In this document: positions 1-12,186 of the stretch, piece by piece
Position numbering within the stretch: position 1 is the stretch's first letter
Layout of the letters: the number at the start of each line of letters is the position of its first letter
NCBI GenBank assembly: GCA_033675545.1
Contig: JAWDGP010003399.1
Location: 265,001 to 329,000 of the forward strand
Reading direction: 5' to 3'
Source of the DNA: Elysia crispata
Taxonomy: Eukaryota; Mollusca; Gastropoda; Plakobranchidae
Length of the DNA stretch: 64,000 bases
Made by a program: the position numbers and the translations under genes
The notes under the pieces: model-generated
The model's input: only the letters and a program-made list of their open reading frames with translations
Databases searched by the model: none
Told to the model about the DNA's origin: nothing

Positions 1-1305
1 TGGCTGTCCTGTTATGACCTGGCATTATCAACACTCAAACTCTATCCCATGTTCAGACTATTTTACTCACAGTCTGGCATGCCCATGGAAAGCAGAAAAG
101 CCATTGCTCAACATGTACAGTCTCTCAATAACCCAAAAGCAGAAATGAGGGTGCACCAAATGCTATATTTTATCAGGAATAAATAAAAAACAATGACAAA
201 AGAAGGAAAAGCTAGAAGGGGGAGAATTTTTGAAAAATTATTCACTCATGATAAATATACTCAACTTGTGATGAATTATTACGCCTCTGTTCTGCCAATG
301 TTGAAAGAATATATTCTAAAGTTCCAGACTCAAGAACCCCTTATCCACAAGCTTCATGACCATCAAATGGCAACTACAAAAAAGTTCTTGGCTTGTTTCA
401 TCAAGGCAGAATTTCTTTCAGATTTGTCTCCAAAACAACTGGCTTCTTTTGATGTGGACAGCATCACTTATTGCTTAGATTTGAAGGACATGTTTATAAG
501 GAAAATCACTGGGGATATCCTGAAAGAAGAAACTAAACCACAACATTTCCTCATTAAAGTGAACAAGTCCTTCAGACAAGCAGCTAGGCACCTCCTCCAC
601 ACATTTCCACTTGATAACCCCTTGTTAGGTAGTCTATCTGCCCTTTATCCATCTGCTCCCAACCATTCTGTTGTAGGTAAATGCCTAAAAATTCTCTCAG
701 GCCATTTTAAGCATTATTTGTCAGCATTAGAGGAGGAGCAAATTATTATTGAAATTAAGAACTATACAGTTGCTCCAAATAATTATTCTGGTGTTAGAGT
801 GGATATCTGGTGGGCACAACAGAACACACTCGCCACACTGCAAAAATTAGCAAGAGCTTGTCTGACTATTTTTCATGGACCACAGGTGGAGGGAAGTTTT
901 TCAAAAATGAAAGACACTATGAAAACAAAGTCAGCAAACCTGGCTATCACCACCTTTTCTGCCTTGCAAACAATCAAATATGCTCTTAAAGCCAGAAATA
1001 GCAATGCAATTGATTGTTTTAAAAGGGAAGACATTCTTCATCAGGAGGTAGATGCCCATCTTGTGCAGGCCATCAGGGGTTCTGCAGGAAAATATAAAAA
1101 ACATCTTGAAAGCAAGAAAGAGAATGAGTTGGAAAGAAAGAGGGCACTGGATTTGGAAATTGGACATCCTCTGACCAAATCTATTGCAAAGAGGATCAGA
1201 GAGAGGGCTGAAGCAAGCTTTAAAAGACACACAAAGGCCCAAGAAAGACAATCTGCCAAAAGGAAGCTTCACATCAAGGAGCCTCATTCTAAGAGGCAAA
1301 AGTAA
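1..1305 (+). pseudogene. hAT-like transposase, C-terminal part, with an in-frame stop
   Basis: Frame 1 is open from the left edge to a TAA at 184-186, then continues in the same frame as a 370-codon ORF (193-1305). Both parts read as one protein, so I treat the stop as a nonsense mutation rather than placing the start at 193. The C-terminal third resembles the hAT dimerisation region: a VDIWWAQ segment, then LARACLTIFHGPQVEGSFSK (a Ser/Glu-x-x-Phe-Ser-like core) and a TFSALQTIKY helix, ending in a Lys/Arg-rich tail. The N-terminal zinc finger and most of the RNase-H-like catalytic core would lie left of the window. I did not find terminal inverted repeats. It probably sits in the IDE intron before the exon at 2589. 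An unrelated domesticated hAT-derived gene is less likely because of the stop. Confidence 0.7.
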
Positions 1306-2588
1306 AAATTCCTCTAAACCCTCATCCAAGCCCATGAAGCTTGTTTTTCTGCATTCAAAGGTATGTTAATTGCAAGATTTTAAAAAAAGTTAATCATTCT
1401 TCCCTTTTATTAAATTGTGTGTGTGTGGTAGGATCTCGTGAGATTTCTATCGTGGATTTGGCACTTCTTACAGAGTATTCTCCTCGTTTTTGACTTTTGC
1501 TCATTATGATCACTGATTAATTTCTGCTCCCACTTTTTATTTGAAGCAAAAATGGTATCGTGTCATGATTTGTTAAGTTTCAATTATGAATAAGAAAATC
1601 CTAACAAATTCACATTGAGTTTACCTCTCAAATGGATTTTTTATTTATTAATATCGATCTATTTACTTTTTTTTTATTGTTTTATTTTTTTATTAAAAAA
1701 TTGTTTCCGTCTTTTCTGTCAAATAGCATTAATCTTATATATTTCAAGTATAGATTTAGCAAACCTACATCATGAGTTATAAAGCAGTATCGAGAGTCAA
1801 GGTGCTATAAAAGGCACAAGGAAAAGCTTACAAGAAAGCCATCTACAGGCAAAAGAATACAACTACAGTCTATGTAGCAGCCTACAAGCTCTGCTTGAAT
1901 ACTTGCTCAAAATATGATATAATATTTTGTGACGTGCATTTTTATGCAGCGTTTGTTTTAATATTATTATTGCCAATTTTATTTATATTTTTTTTAACCT
2001 GCTAAAGTTTTAAGAAATCAACAATTCTCATTAAAAATTGATAAATTTATGACCACTTAATGCACGGAGTCCTATTACCCGCAAAAAATTCAAAATATTA
2101 TTTTTTTCACCGACAAATCTCAAAGATCCTTTTATTGTTTGATAGAATGTTTTTCAAGTGTCCCCTTTTATTTGAATATATCATACTAAGAATCAAGAGC
2201 TAGAGGAGATTTAAAATCCTTGTTTGAGATCCTCAAGTTTCTGAGAGGCTATTACAACAACCTATGAGTGGTAGGGTTTGCAAGATCAAAATACTTTTCA
2301 TCCAAGTCCTGGTAGGAGTTGTCTGTACACGTTGAAAAACATTTTTCTTATTTCTGGGTCTTCAACGAAGAAGGCACAAATCTGTATAGCCTAGTTTTTC
2401 GCTTTTTTTTTTTTTTTATGACCTCATTTGCTTTTGGAAGTGAATCCTGTTTATTTGCTCAACTAGCTAGAGTCTCCAGTGTGATGAATGAAGAGACAGA
2501 TTTTATTGAAAGTCCCCTTAGACTCTGGTTAAGTTAAATTTAAAGTTCTTAGCCTTTAAAATGTTTACAATGTTTTGTTTGTTAACAG
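1306..2588. other. AT-rich non-coding stretch, probably IDE intron
   Basis: I see no exon, RNA gene or clear repeat here, only T-rich runs. The next upstream IDE exon, which should end with the first base of a glycine codon, was not found and is presumably left of the window. The open frame at 2319-2537 has no recognisable similarity. Confidence 0.5.
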
Positions 2589-5500
2589 GTTGTTATTTTA
2601 TCCACAAAGAGAAGAATGATGTGCATGAAAGCTCCAGTATTGAAGTATACTACCAATGTGGCCAGCAAAACACAGAGAGTAACATGCTTTTAGAATTGTT
2701 TTGCCAGGTGAATTGCTTATCATTTAATCCTTTTTTATAGTAAATTATATTTTTGATTACCTTTCTCACGATGTAATAAATGTTACAATAATCTAAACTT
2801 TGCATTTTTGTTTTGTTTGATAATCTAAAATTGTTTGCAAAATATGAGGCGGCTTCAAAATACTCATCGAGTCATGACTTACTATAAAATGTGAAAAATC
2901 ATTTTTTTCTTTGAGTAGAAGAAATGTGCGACATGAATTCCCATTCTTCCTTGGTTTATTCTTTCTAAAGTACTGGTAGTTCATTTGAAGTCATCTGAAT
3001 CTTAACCATTTTCAAATAGATTGGAGATCCATGTCTAATAACATGCTTTTTGAATGTTATTGAATGTTAAACAGTTATAAACCTTATCTGAAGGAGGTAA
3101 CACAAGAAGCTTTGTATAGCATTTGTCCTTTGTCAAATCAAAAGAAGATTACCAGATTAACAGGTGGCGAATGGTTAAACTAAGTGTGAGAAGCATTTGC
3201 CTTTGCTGTATTTCACCAATCATTTCAAATAGCCTATAGCCTTTTTTTTCCACATTTAATATTATAATGCTAAAAATGCATCTTTACACAACTGGCTGGC
3301 ACTGATGAGAAAATCATGTCAAATTCAGGTAGCTTTTGACACATATTCACTCTGTCAAGTATGAATAAAAGCATAATCTAGATTCAGAAATCAACTGCAA
3401 TTGTTTATTATTATTGCTGGTTGCCTCAGCACTTTAAAAAAATGAAAATTACATCATGACCATAGGCAATATGTAATCAATAAGCTTGTCTTACAGAAAA
3501 AAAAACCTGACTATAATTTAGTCAGACATAAAATATATAATTGGAAGGCAATTTTGATGCAAGGCAGTGGTTGCCATCATTCACATTTCAAATTACAAAG
3601 AATAGAGGACGCTTTTTTGTTCAACAATAATGTTGGATTAATTGTTATCATTGTACTTTGTTCACATGTTTTTATGATTTAACTCCTACAGGTCATCAGT
3701 GAACCATGCTTTAACATATTGAGAACTCAAGAACAGCTAGGTGAGATTAACTTTTGTTTGTGAATTGTTGGCAAGTTTAGTAAGGCTTTAAGGAATATAT
3801 ATATATATGCTAGCACATATTTAGTACATGCAGATCAGTGCACCAAGTACAAATCTATACCCATTTATGATCTATCTATGAAGAACTCTGAAATTTCTAT
3901 CAAAGAATACTTCAGAGCTATTTGAAAATGAATTACAAAAACTGACAAGGCTTTTTTTCTTATGAAAATGAAGATTTCTCTGTGTTAGACCCATGGAAGA
4001 AATTGTTTGATGTAATTTTGCTAATCTAGATAAATCTTATAACAGTGAGTCAAATGGAGAAGACTATATTTGAGAACTACGATTTGACCCATATGATTGC
4101 ACAGTTATATAGGTGGGCCATTTCTTAGTGTAATAGGCATGTTATTTGATAAGTCAAAATATATGTGAAGTAAAGAGAAGCTTGGCCTTTGTAAAAAAGT
4201 AGTCAAATATACAGAACTTAAATTAAAATTCAAAATGTTATTGTACATTAAACCACAAATAACTGGTTGGATTTTTTTCCTTGTGAAAACATACCATTGT
4301 CATTTTGACTAGGTAAACGATTGTTGAAAACTTTATGTGGCTAGTTGATTTGCTGTGGAAGTTTTTTTTTTTTCTTTGTTTTTTATTCACTTTATTTTCC
4401 CTCAGGATACATTGTCTTTAGTGGTGTTAGAAGGTCAAAAGGAGTTCAAGGCCTGAGAGTCATTGTCCAGTCTATGAAGTCACCCCAATATGTAGAGGGA
4501 AGGATTGAAGCATTCATACAGAAGATGAATGTAAGTAATTGCACATTGGTTTTTTTTTTTAGAGAAAAAAATAGATCTTGTCAGAATTGTCTTTCACAAG
4601 TTAAATCCTGAAAGAAGCTCATTTACAAATTTTGCTTATGAATATAGAATCTCAAGGATGATATTTAAAAGGGAAAGAAAAGATGGAAACTAAAATGGCA
4701 TGAGTAAGTAATTTGTGTCATTGAAGTAAAAGCAGCTGCTATAGGGTCCAAATTGTGAAAGCCTTTCCATCTTGATTTTACAACTTTTCAGTCTACATAC
4801 TTGTGTCAATCTCAAACAAACAATAAGCACCTATGATTAATGTAGATTCTATATGACACAGCCTATGTTAGAATGTATGTAATAGGGTCAGGAATATGCT
4901 GGAAACACCTGAAGCTGAAGAAAAAGCATGGAAATACCTTCAATCATACTATTGTTTAATGTCTATTTATTTCAGCTTCATACTTTCAACTTCTCATTTT
5001 GTATGGTGAATCTTAAAATTAGTTAATCAGATAAATTTGTGCACTGAATGACTTATCTTTAAAGCCTAAAGAGGAGTTCAACATTTAAGATATAAAAAAG
5101 AATATTCAGAAAGAACTGTGAAGGAATTCAGTGAAACAAAATTGACGATTTGTCCGTGGCAAAAAAAAAATATAACTTTTTCGTGTACTTTTTTCTCATT
5201 ATTATAAGTGAGGTTTTTTTACAAACCACTTAAGTTTCTTCAAATGAAGTATAGTCGAAGACTTTGAGTATTAACTATGCAAAGTTGTTCTTTTGTGAAA
5301 TCTTGCATAAACTTCAGATATTTGCCCTTGCAAACAAAGCTTGAGTTTGTTGCCGCAAGAAAACTTTTTTCAATTTAGTAGCGTTAGGAATGCAGTGAAG
5401 CATTTGTTCTTCTTTCTTTCAAAGCTGGTTTCTAATCAATTTATATTTTCATTGTGGCAGCAATATTTTTATTAATCCATGATCAAGTTCCTGTTGAAAA

Positions 5501-8500
5501 ATCTTAGGTTTCTCAGTTTTGTAGAATGCAGCTCCCATCATTAAGCCAATTTGCACTCAGGTCTCACTTCTGCTCTATGAGGTATAAGAAACCTGTATTC
5601 TGGTTTCCAGGATATTATCCGCGACATGTCAGATGAGGAGTTTTCCAAACATGTTTCTGCACTTTGCACCAAGCGTTTAGAGAAGCCTAAAAAATTGGTG
5701 CAGCAAAATAACAAATATTGGACTGAAATTATCTCCAGCTATTACAACTTTGATAGGGGTAAGTAATCTTATTCTTACTGATATGCAGTCAAATATTGAA
5801 ACAATTTATTGTTTGCAGTATTCTCCATTTGCTGTTATTTTGTTTTATTGCCTGTAACGTTTGACATGTCGAAAAATAGAAATGTCATGCATACAGTCCA
5901 AATGACTTGGATGTTTTAGACTCTCATTTGAAAGTTATTGAAAGTAGATAAATTACTCTTTTCCTTATTTAACAAAAAAAAAAAGAAGAGAGAGAAAATG
6001 TAATATCTCTGAGGAGAATCATGACGATTTAATATAATTTACAACATTGGTACTAGTGGCAAGCATACAGCAATTAAATTTTGGCTACTGCCATTTCTTG
6101 TGAAAACAAATATTCTTTGGCAGTTTTTGATGTGTTGCATTATGTTTATAACAACCAAAATAAGGGCTTTTGTTTTATACCTTTTACAATTGCAATGTTA
6201 ACTAAGTATATGACCATCCCAAATGTATTTTTATTGAGGCTGAAATGAGCTTGATTTATTTTAAATGCAATGTAAAACACTTTCATCAAGAAAGATGAAC
6301 GGTGCAATAATAGGCTTGAACTGTTGAAGTTTTTATAATTGTTGTTGTTATTATTATTATTGTTGTTGTTGTTGTTGTTGTTGTTATTATTATGTCTTAT
6401 TCCATCATGTTGTTGAAGTTATTTCATTCCAGGCATATATTTTGCCAAGTTACGTTCTCTTAGTAGTTCAATATGATCATGCTTACGTTAGTATTATAAT
6501 GAAGTTTCAAATGTTCTTTTAAAGTAAATTTGAGCAAAATTTTCTTTAAATCGGAAAAATAGAATCATTTGAGTGGGGTTTTGAGTCTTTTTTTATCCCA
6601 GATGAGTAAATTGCAAATTGTGTTTATTTAGCTGAAACTCTTATTCAAGTTAGGGCTTGAGTGAAACAGTAATTCCCTGAAATAAGACTTTCAGTTTACT
6701 TCCTTTAAATGAAGCTCTGAATTAAGATGTGTTATGACAAGTTTTTCAATCGTATTACCAAGTAAGATTAATTTGCTTCTCCTTGGGCAAAATGAATATC
6801 GAGTTCTAATATCTTATTACCTCAATGGAACCTCAATGGTCTTACAGATTGTATTGAAGTGGCTTTTTTGAGGACAATAACAAAGGAAGATTTGTACAAA
6901 TTTTACAAGGTGAGGCCTTATTTTTTTTTTTTCATTTATCTACCTATTTATTGACATTAATAATGTCTTCTTTACTTAAAAAGTATTTGGTATTTGAGCT
7001 TAAATTTTTAGGAAAATGTAGCATAGGTTTTATTTTTTTTTTAATTTCACAAGCTTATGACTATTTCTAGCCAATGCAACAGTTCAAAGGACAATTTCAA
7101 AAGTTATTTCTATTGTTATTGGTTTCCACATCAAGTTATCAATAAATCTGTTTTTTTTTTCTTTTGTAACTATAGCTTTTTGCAACATTATGGTTCTAAA
7201 TTAACATCTTTTTTTTTTCGTTACTGTTGATGCAGTCTTAGAATTAGACAAATTCTTTTTTAAAGCATTTTTTTCCCATTTGTTATAAGGTCATAAATTA
7301 TGATTAAAGGAAGGCAATTAAAAAATCTTTATTTTGTTAAATCTTAATCAGGAAAAAATAGCATTGGGAGCTCCTCAGCGCCACAAGCTTTCTGTGCATG
7401 TAATATCAGATGTTGCACAAGAAAGCTCTAGACCTGAATTTGGTGTAAATGGAGAGAATACCAGCACTGTCAGCTCAGATGATAATAAAGGAGATGATGG
7501 TCTCATACAAGCCCCTGTGCTTCCAGTTGTGAGTATATTATTTATGGTCATCCTTATTTAGAATGAACTTTTAGTGTGTAATTAGATTCTTACAATAGTT
7601 ATGTGAGAATCTGAGAGGCATATTTATACATTATAGAGCAGTAGATTTTTATAAAATATATGGGACAAATATGAGAGAAAAAAATGGGTATGTGTTTGTT
7701 GGAAGGAAAGAAGATGAGCTAGTGTGAAGGGAAATAGATTTTATAACAATGGAGGTAGTCCGGCAATGATAGAGGTTAGGGCAGATTAAACTAGATTGAA
7801 GGATCTGAAGGTACATGTTATCGATGTTGAAATAAACAAAATAACAGTAGCAATCACAAACTTATATCTAACTGTAGGTCAACAAAAGATGAAAAGATAG
7901 AAAAAAAAGTATGAACAGAGATTGAATCCACACTGCTATAATTTACCTGGCGCCTTTACAGTGTGTTAAATGCAGAGCCACTGCCACCCTCAAAAGAAGT
8001 TCTATTAGCAGTTTTTGTGCTGGCTCTGAAAATGACCAAGTTTATGTTGAAGAACACAAACACAATAGCCCCTATTTGGACCTTGCATACCTTGAAGCAG
8101 AGACAGAGAAATGTAGAGTAACAGAAAGGTGTTAAGAGGCCAAGAGACCAAGAAAAACTAAATGTATTGTTTCCACAAAGATTCACTAGCTTTATTTTAG
8201 AGACTACCTCATTCAACCAATGATAGAGATACTCATGTGAATTAACTCCATTCATAAGTCAATTTTTTTCATTGCTGTTTCCAGAAACCTTGTTTTTGGG
8301 GGCCTTGTTTGTCTTGCATTGCTATTTTTATAGCTATATTTTGTTTTGATCCCATCTTTTTTTTTCTGGACAAGTAAATTTAGGTGGAAATTATTTCAAA
8401 ATGTTCTATTTTTTTCTCCAGCCTACTATAGTGACTGATGTTATGGAGTTCAAACGAGATTTGGGCCTGTATCCTCTACCTAAACCTTTCATTGATGTGA

Positions 8501-8523
8501 CAAAAACAAAAGCTAAACTGTGA
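2589..8523 (+). CDS. IDE: Insulin-degrading enzyme, C-terminal seven exons (5' part outside window)
   Basis: IDE (insulysin) is an M16 zinc metallopeptidase that degrades insulin, amyloid peptides and other short peptides inside a closed chamber. The exons, all with GT..AG borders and consistent phases, are 2589-2707, 3692-3740, 4406-4530, 5611-5758, 6848-6909, 7352-7528 and 8422-8523 (TGA at 8521-8523). They encode about 260 residues of the catalytically inactive C-terminal half. The exon pair 3692/4406 encodes [20 protein letters not shown], which matches the human segment carrying Phe820, Arg824 and Tyr831, residues that complete the active site from the C-terminal half. The HxxEH zinc site is in the missing N-terminal part. 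The protein ends in Ala-Lys-Leu, a PTS1-type peroxisomal signal also present in vertebrate IDE. The gene is convergent with EED. Orthology is very likely; only the 5' end is unseen. Confidence 0.95.
6340..6394. repeat. (GTT/ATT)n microsatellite
   Basis: An interrupted trinucleotide run of GTT and ATT units in the IDE intron between exons 5611-5758 and 6848-6909. Confidence 0.9.
7914..7990 (-). repeat. tRNA-derived SINE-like fragment
   Basis: Read on the minus strand, about 75 bases resemble a decayed tRNA promoter region. A GTGGCTCTG segment sits where an A box would be, and TGGATTCAATCTC is close to the B-box consensus GGTTCRANNCC. No acceptor-stem pairing is evident, so it is not a working tRNA gene. 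It lies in the last IDE intron. Its boundaries and family are unknown. Confidence 0.4.
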
Positions 8524-8684
8524 TGGCAGCAACCTAATCCAACTTTATAGACTTAATTTTTTTTTGTGTGTGTGTAAATTAAATTAAACAATAAGACTTC
8601 TGCAATCTCTTTCTTTCTTCAAATATTTGCATAGTTAATACAAAGGCTGTATGCTGTGAAAGATCTCGTAACTTTTAATAAGCA

Positions 8685-8690
8685 AATAAA
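8685..8690 (+). promoter_or_regulatory. Probable IDE polyadenylation signal (AATAAA)
   Basis: A canonical AATAAA lies about 160 bases after the IDE stop codon, implying a short 3' UTR. Other signals further on cannot be excluded. Confidence 0.55.
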
Positions 8691-11600
8691 CTTTTAACTC
8701 TACCTCATAAATGAAGATATAAACTTTTGAAAAGGCATAGTTGTGAGATAAAGCTGATGAAGTGCCATTTCTTTTCATTAGAATTGGTTAGGAGTGCAAC
8801 AAAATTTGAAATTTACATTAAGATTCAACATATCTTGCTCAAATTTTATCTCCAATTGGCACCAACTGAAGCACTGAAACTTGTGAGAGATTTTTTTTTT
8901 ATTTTATATGAATACTCAAAATATTTATTTAAAAACATACCATCAAAGACAAATAGACAAGGATTTATTGCCCCATGGGAATTGGGATCCGCTTTAGTTT
9001 CATAACTATCCTTGGGTCATAAAATTTCAATGGGTCTACATGTACCAATATGTTCTATTTGAGTGGCAGCTGTTAGTGGAGGATTCAAATCTATGCACTT
9101 CAGAGGATTTAAAGGCATAATTGATTTATTGAAATTAAGATGATAATCCTAAGGATAAGAGGTGATCTGAAACTTTAAATAATGCTTTGTACATCAGTAA
9201 GGCACTGCGTGTAGGGTTATAAGAGATGAGATTTGTGTCTGCATTTATTTAGAATTGATTTTTAAGCTTCATGATAATCTCATATAGATTTTCATAACAT
9301 TGAACTCAAGATTGTATTGCAAAGTGGTTTTGTAATTGGACGTGTAATTTTTTTCTCCTAAAAGTAGTTTTATAGAGCCTGATGATGATATACTAATAGT
9401 TCTTGTTTAAATCAAATATTGTGCATAATATTGCTATCCTCATACAAAATGTAGAAGGAGGTTGTTTTTGTGCCTTTATTTTTTAATGAATGAGGAGTTT
9501 GAATATTATTATAGGAATACAATGTGATCATTTTTTTGTCTTTGGCAACTCATGCAGCTGACAATAATATGCATGATTCACTTGAAAACCTATTTCCTCA
9601 TTTGGTTTCCGTTATATCAAAAATTTCATTTTTAAATCTTTTAATCTTTAATACTAGTATTTAATAACCTGCTGTTTTAAAGGGGAAAAAAAGCATTTTG
9701 ATCTTGGTATTGGAACATTATCATAGACATATCTAGCACCCAGTCTAAATGAGTGGCATGCAACACAGATCATTGTTAAAGGTGTTGCGATTATAAATAA
9801 TGCATTTTTCTTTTCATGTCTGTGAAATTTTTTATAATCCCTGACGTGATATTCTAGCTCAGTTTTAAAATAGTAAGAAAGGGAGTATTTTATCTTCCTT
9901 TGAATGTTTTTTTTTTCAAATCAATACTACTGACATCTGACTCATAGGGATTGATTTTGAGACAATTTGTACAGAGCAAAAATTACAAAATATGCATAGA
10001 ACACATGTTTGAAGTTAAGATAAGAAGAAAAGTTTTTGTAGTTAAGTAATCATGTTCCAAGGTTTCGTATATTCATCAAAACTGTGAATTAAACAAAATA
10101 CAGAAAGTAAAAAAAAGAGCGAAATTACTCAAGGATAAAGCTACAGTCTTATTAGCGTCTTGTACAATTGATGGATATTTGCTGAATTTATTGCAGACTT
10201 AATGGCTCACATTTTGTGAACTCGGCAATTTCGATTTTTTTTTTAATTTTTACAAATGCACGCAAAAAAACAAATCTGTGCCTCTATATCAGTCCATATT
10301 TTTTTCATAACTTAACAATATATGACCCTTTTTCCTTCCTATTATACCTATCTCAACTTTGTTTTAGATATCACAAACCATTTTAGGTAAAATTAATTTT
10401 TTATGCCCAATAGGGTAAAGTTTAACACTATTTGTAGCTTTTTTATTTCCATAATCAAATCTTACTTATGTAACATGGAACTATTCTGATCATCTTTGTC
10501 TACCACCATTGCAGAGACGAGCATCCTATGTTTTGTACAGATTTATTCTGTTGTAGAAATAAAGGGCAGCTCCATGTCCGTTGATAATGATAGAATAGTA
10601 CCTCTAGGCAGCATGGCTGCAAATTTATTACACATACAATTTTACCTCTTTAATAAGCTTTTGTTGATCTACTTCTCAATATTTTTGCAAAATAAATCAA
10701 ACTAAACCAACCAAGTGTACCCTGTAATGTCATGTTTTATATCAATTTAATTATGGTTGTGGGTTATACTCTTCCATTTCCAATGCAGTGCAATCCAGTT
10801 ATGCAGACATCCTTGATTTTGCTATAGGAAGGGTATAGATGTGAGATGACAGCAAATATTATTTTCTCTCTGCCTCCATGGACTTGATCGAGCATTTAAA
10901 TCATGATATGTACAAAGGTGGATTGTGTTGTTCCTTGAAGTTTTTTTATTGGTTTATGGCAGTTCAAGCATATGCGCTACTCATATTTTTCTCCAAGTTA
11001 TCATCGAAATTGTAAATTGCAATTCTTTTTGAAAGAAATAAAAGTATGGGTACATTTGTAAAGAATTCTGTGTTTTTAGAGTTGCCAATAAAAGTGATAG
11101 TTATACAAAATAGTCTGAGAGCACAAATTCACTACTATACTCGATTATAATATATATATATATATCGCTTAGATACCACAGAAAAAAATAAGACAAAAAT
11201 TAAAAAGATATTAATTCTTGGAAATTTTCTAAATGTTTAAATGAAAACATGAATAGGGACATTGGCAATCTCCCTTTTTCAGAGTCCTCAAGCTGAAGGT
11301 TCAATATTATTGAAAACGAAAATCTGCAGCTTGGGAAGAGTCAATGATCTTCATGTTAAACATCAAATGATGGTGAAATGGGGATTTTCTTGGATAACAG
11401 ATCTGTATGAACATTCCAAACTTATCTTTAATTATTATTGTGACACTTAAGATATTGAAATATTCAGTTCATAATAAGGATGCAATAATAAACATCCTCA
11501 TATTTGATTCACATTGTATATCTTAATTCATCACCAAAATAGGAGGACATAAATTTTGGTTACGTCAGACGTTAGCAAAGGAATGACATGCACGAACTTG

Positions 11601-12121
11601 TTTATGATAGCCAATGCAGTAAAGTATTATTAAGAGTAATAAGTGATAATCCTTAATCTTCTTACCTCACTTCATTGCATTTCTCTTTCAGCTATTATGT
11701 ATCATCTTATCTTTCTTATCTTTTTAATGACTGAGCTCAGCATCTTTGGTACTCTAGACAAATGTATATAAATTCATCACATAGATCTTACCCTATCCAT
11801 AAAATTAAAATGTATCAGTGGAACACTTTAAATTTATATCTGGGTAAAACAATCATTAAATGAGTCCACTCCACTTTTGTAAAACAAAGAGTTACCATGT
11901 CCGTCTCTATTACACTGGTCTTCACTAGGGTCAAAGAGATCATCTCCTTTCCCACCCCCCAATTAACAAGGAATTTAGACTATAAAAATGTCTAGTTTAT
12001 TTGAATATTTTTAATAGGTTCATTGATTTCTTTATGAAGAAAAGTGTATGACAAAAGCAGTTGTATTCAACTATACATTATAAATGTGATGAAAGAGTCA
12101 AATCCATTTCAAAGTGAAATT
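8691..12121. other. Intergenic region between convergent IDE and EED
   Basis: AT-rich sequence with short open frames (for example 8727-9005, 10496-10705 and 11262-11450) that show no domain, no splice context and no codon pattern I recognise. There is a short (TA)n run near 11150-11165. Part may be alternative 3' UTR of either gene. Confidence 0.5.
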
Positions 12122-12127
12122 TTTATT
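12122..12127 (-). promoter_or_regulatory. Possible EED polyadenylation signal (AATAAA on minus strand)
   Basis: TTTATT on the plus strand reads AATAAA on the minus strand, about 60 bases after the EED stop. It is a plausible proximal signal; another copy lies near 11997. Confidence 0.35.
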
Positions 12128-12186
12128 ACATCATTTTATCCAATCAAAACGAGAACATCAACAAAAATATCTTTTGATGAAATCTG

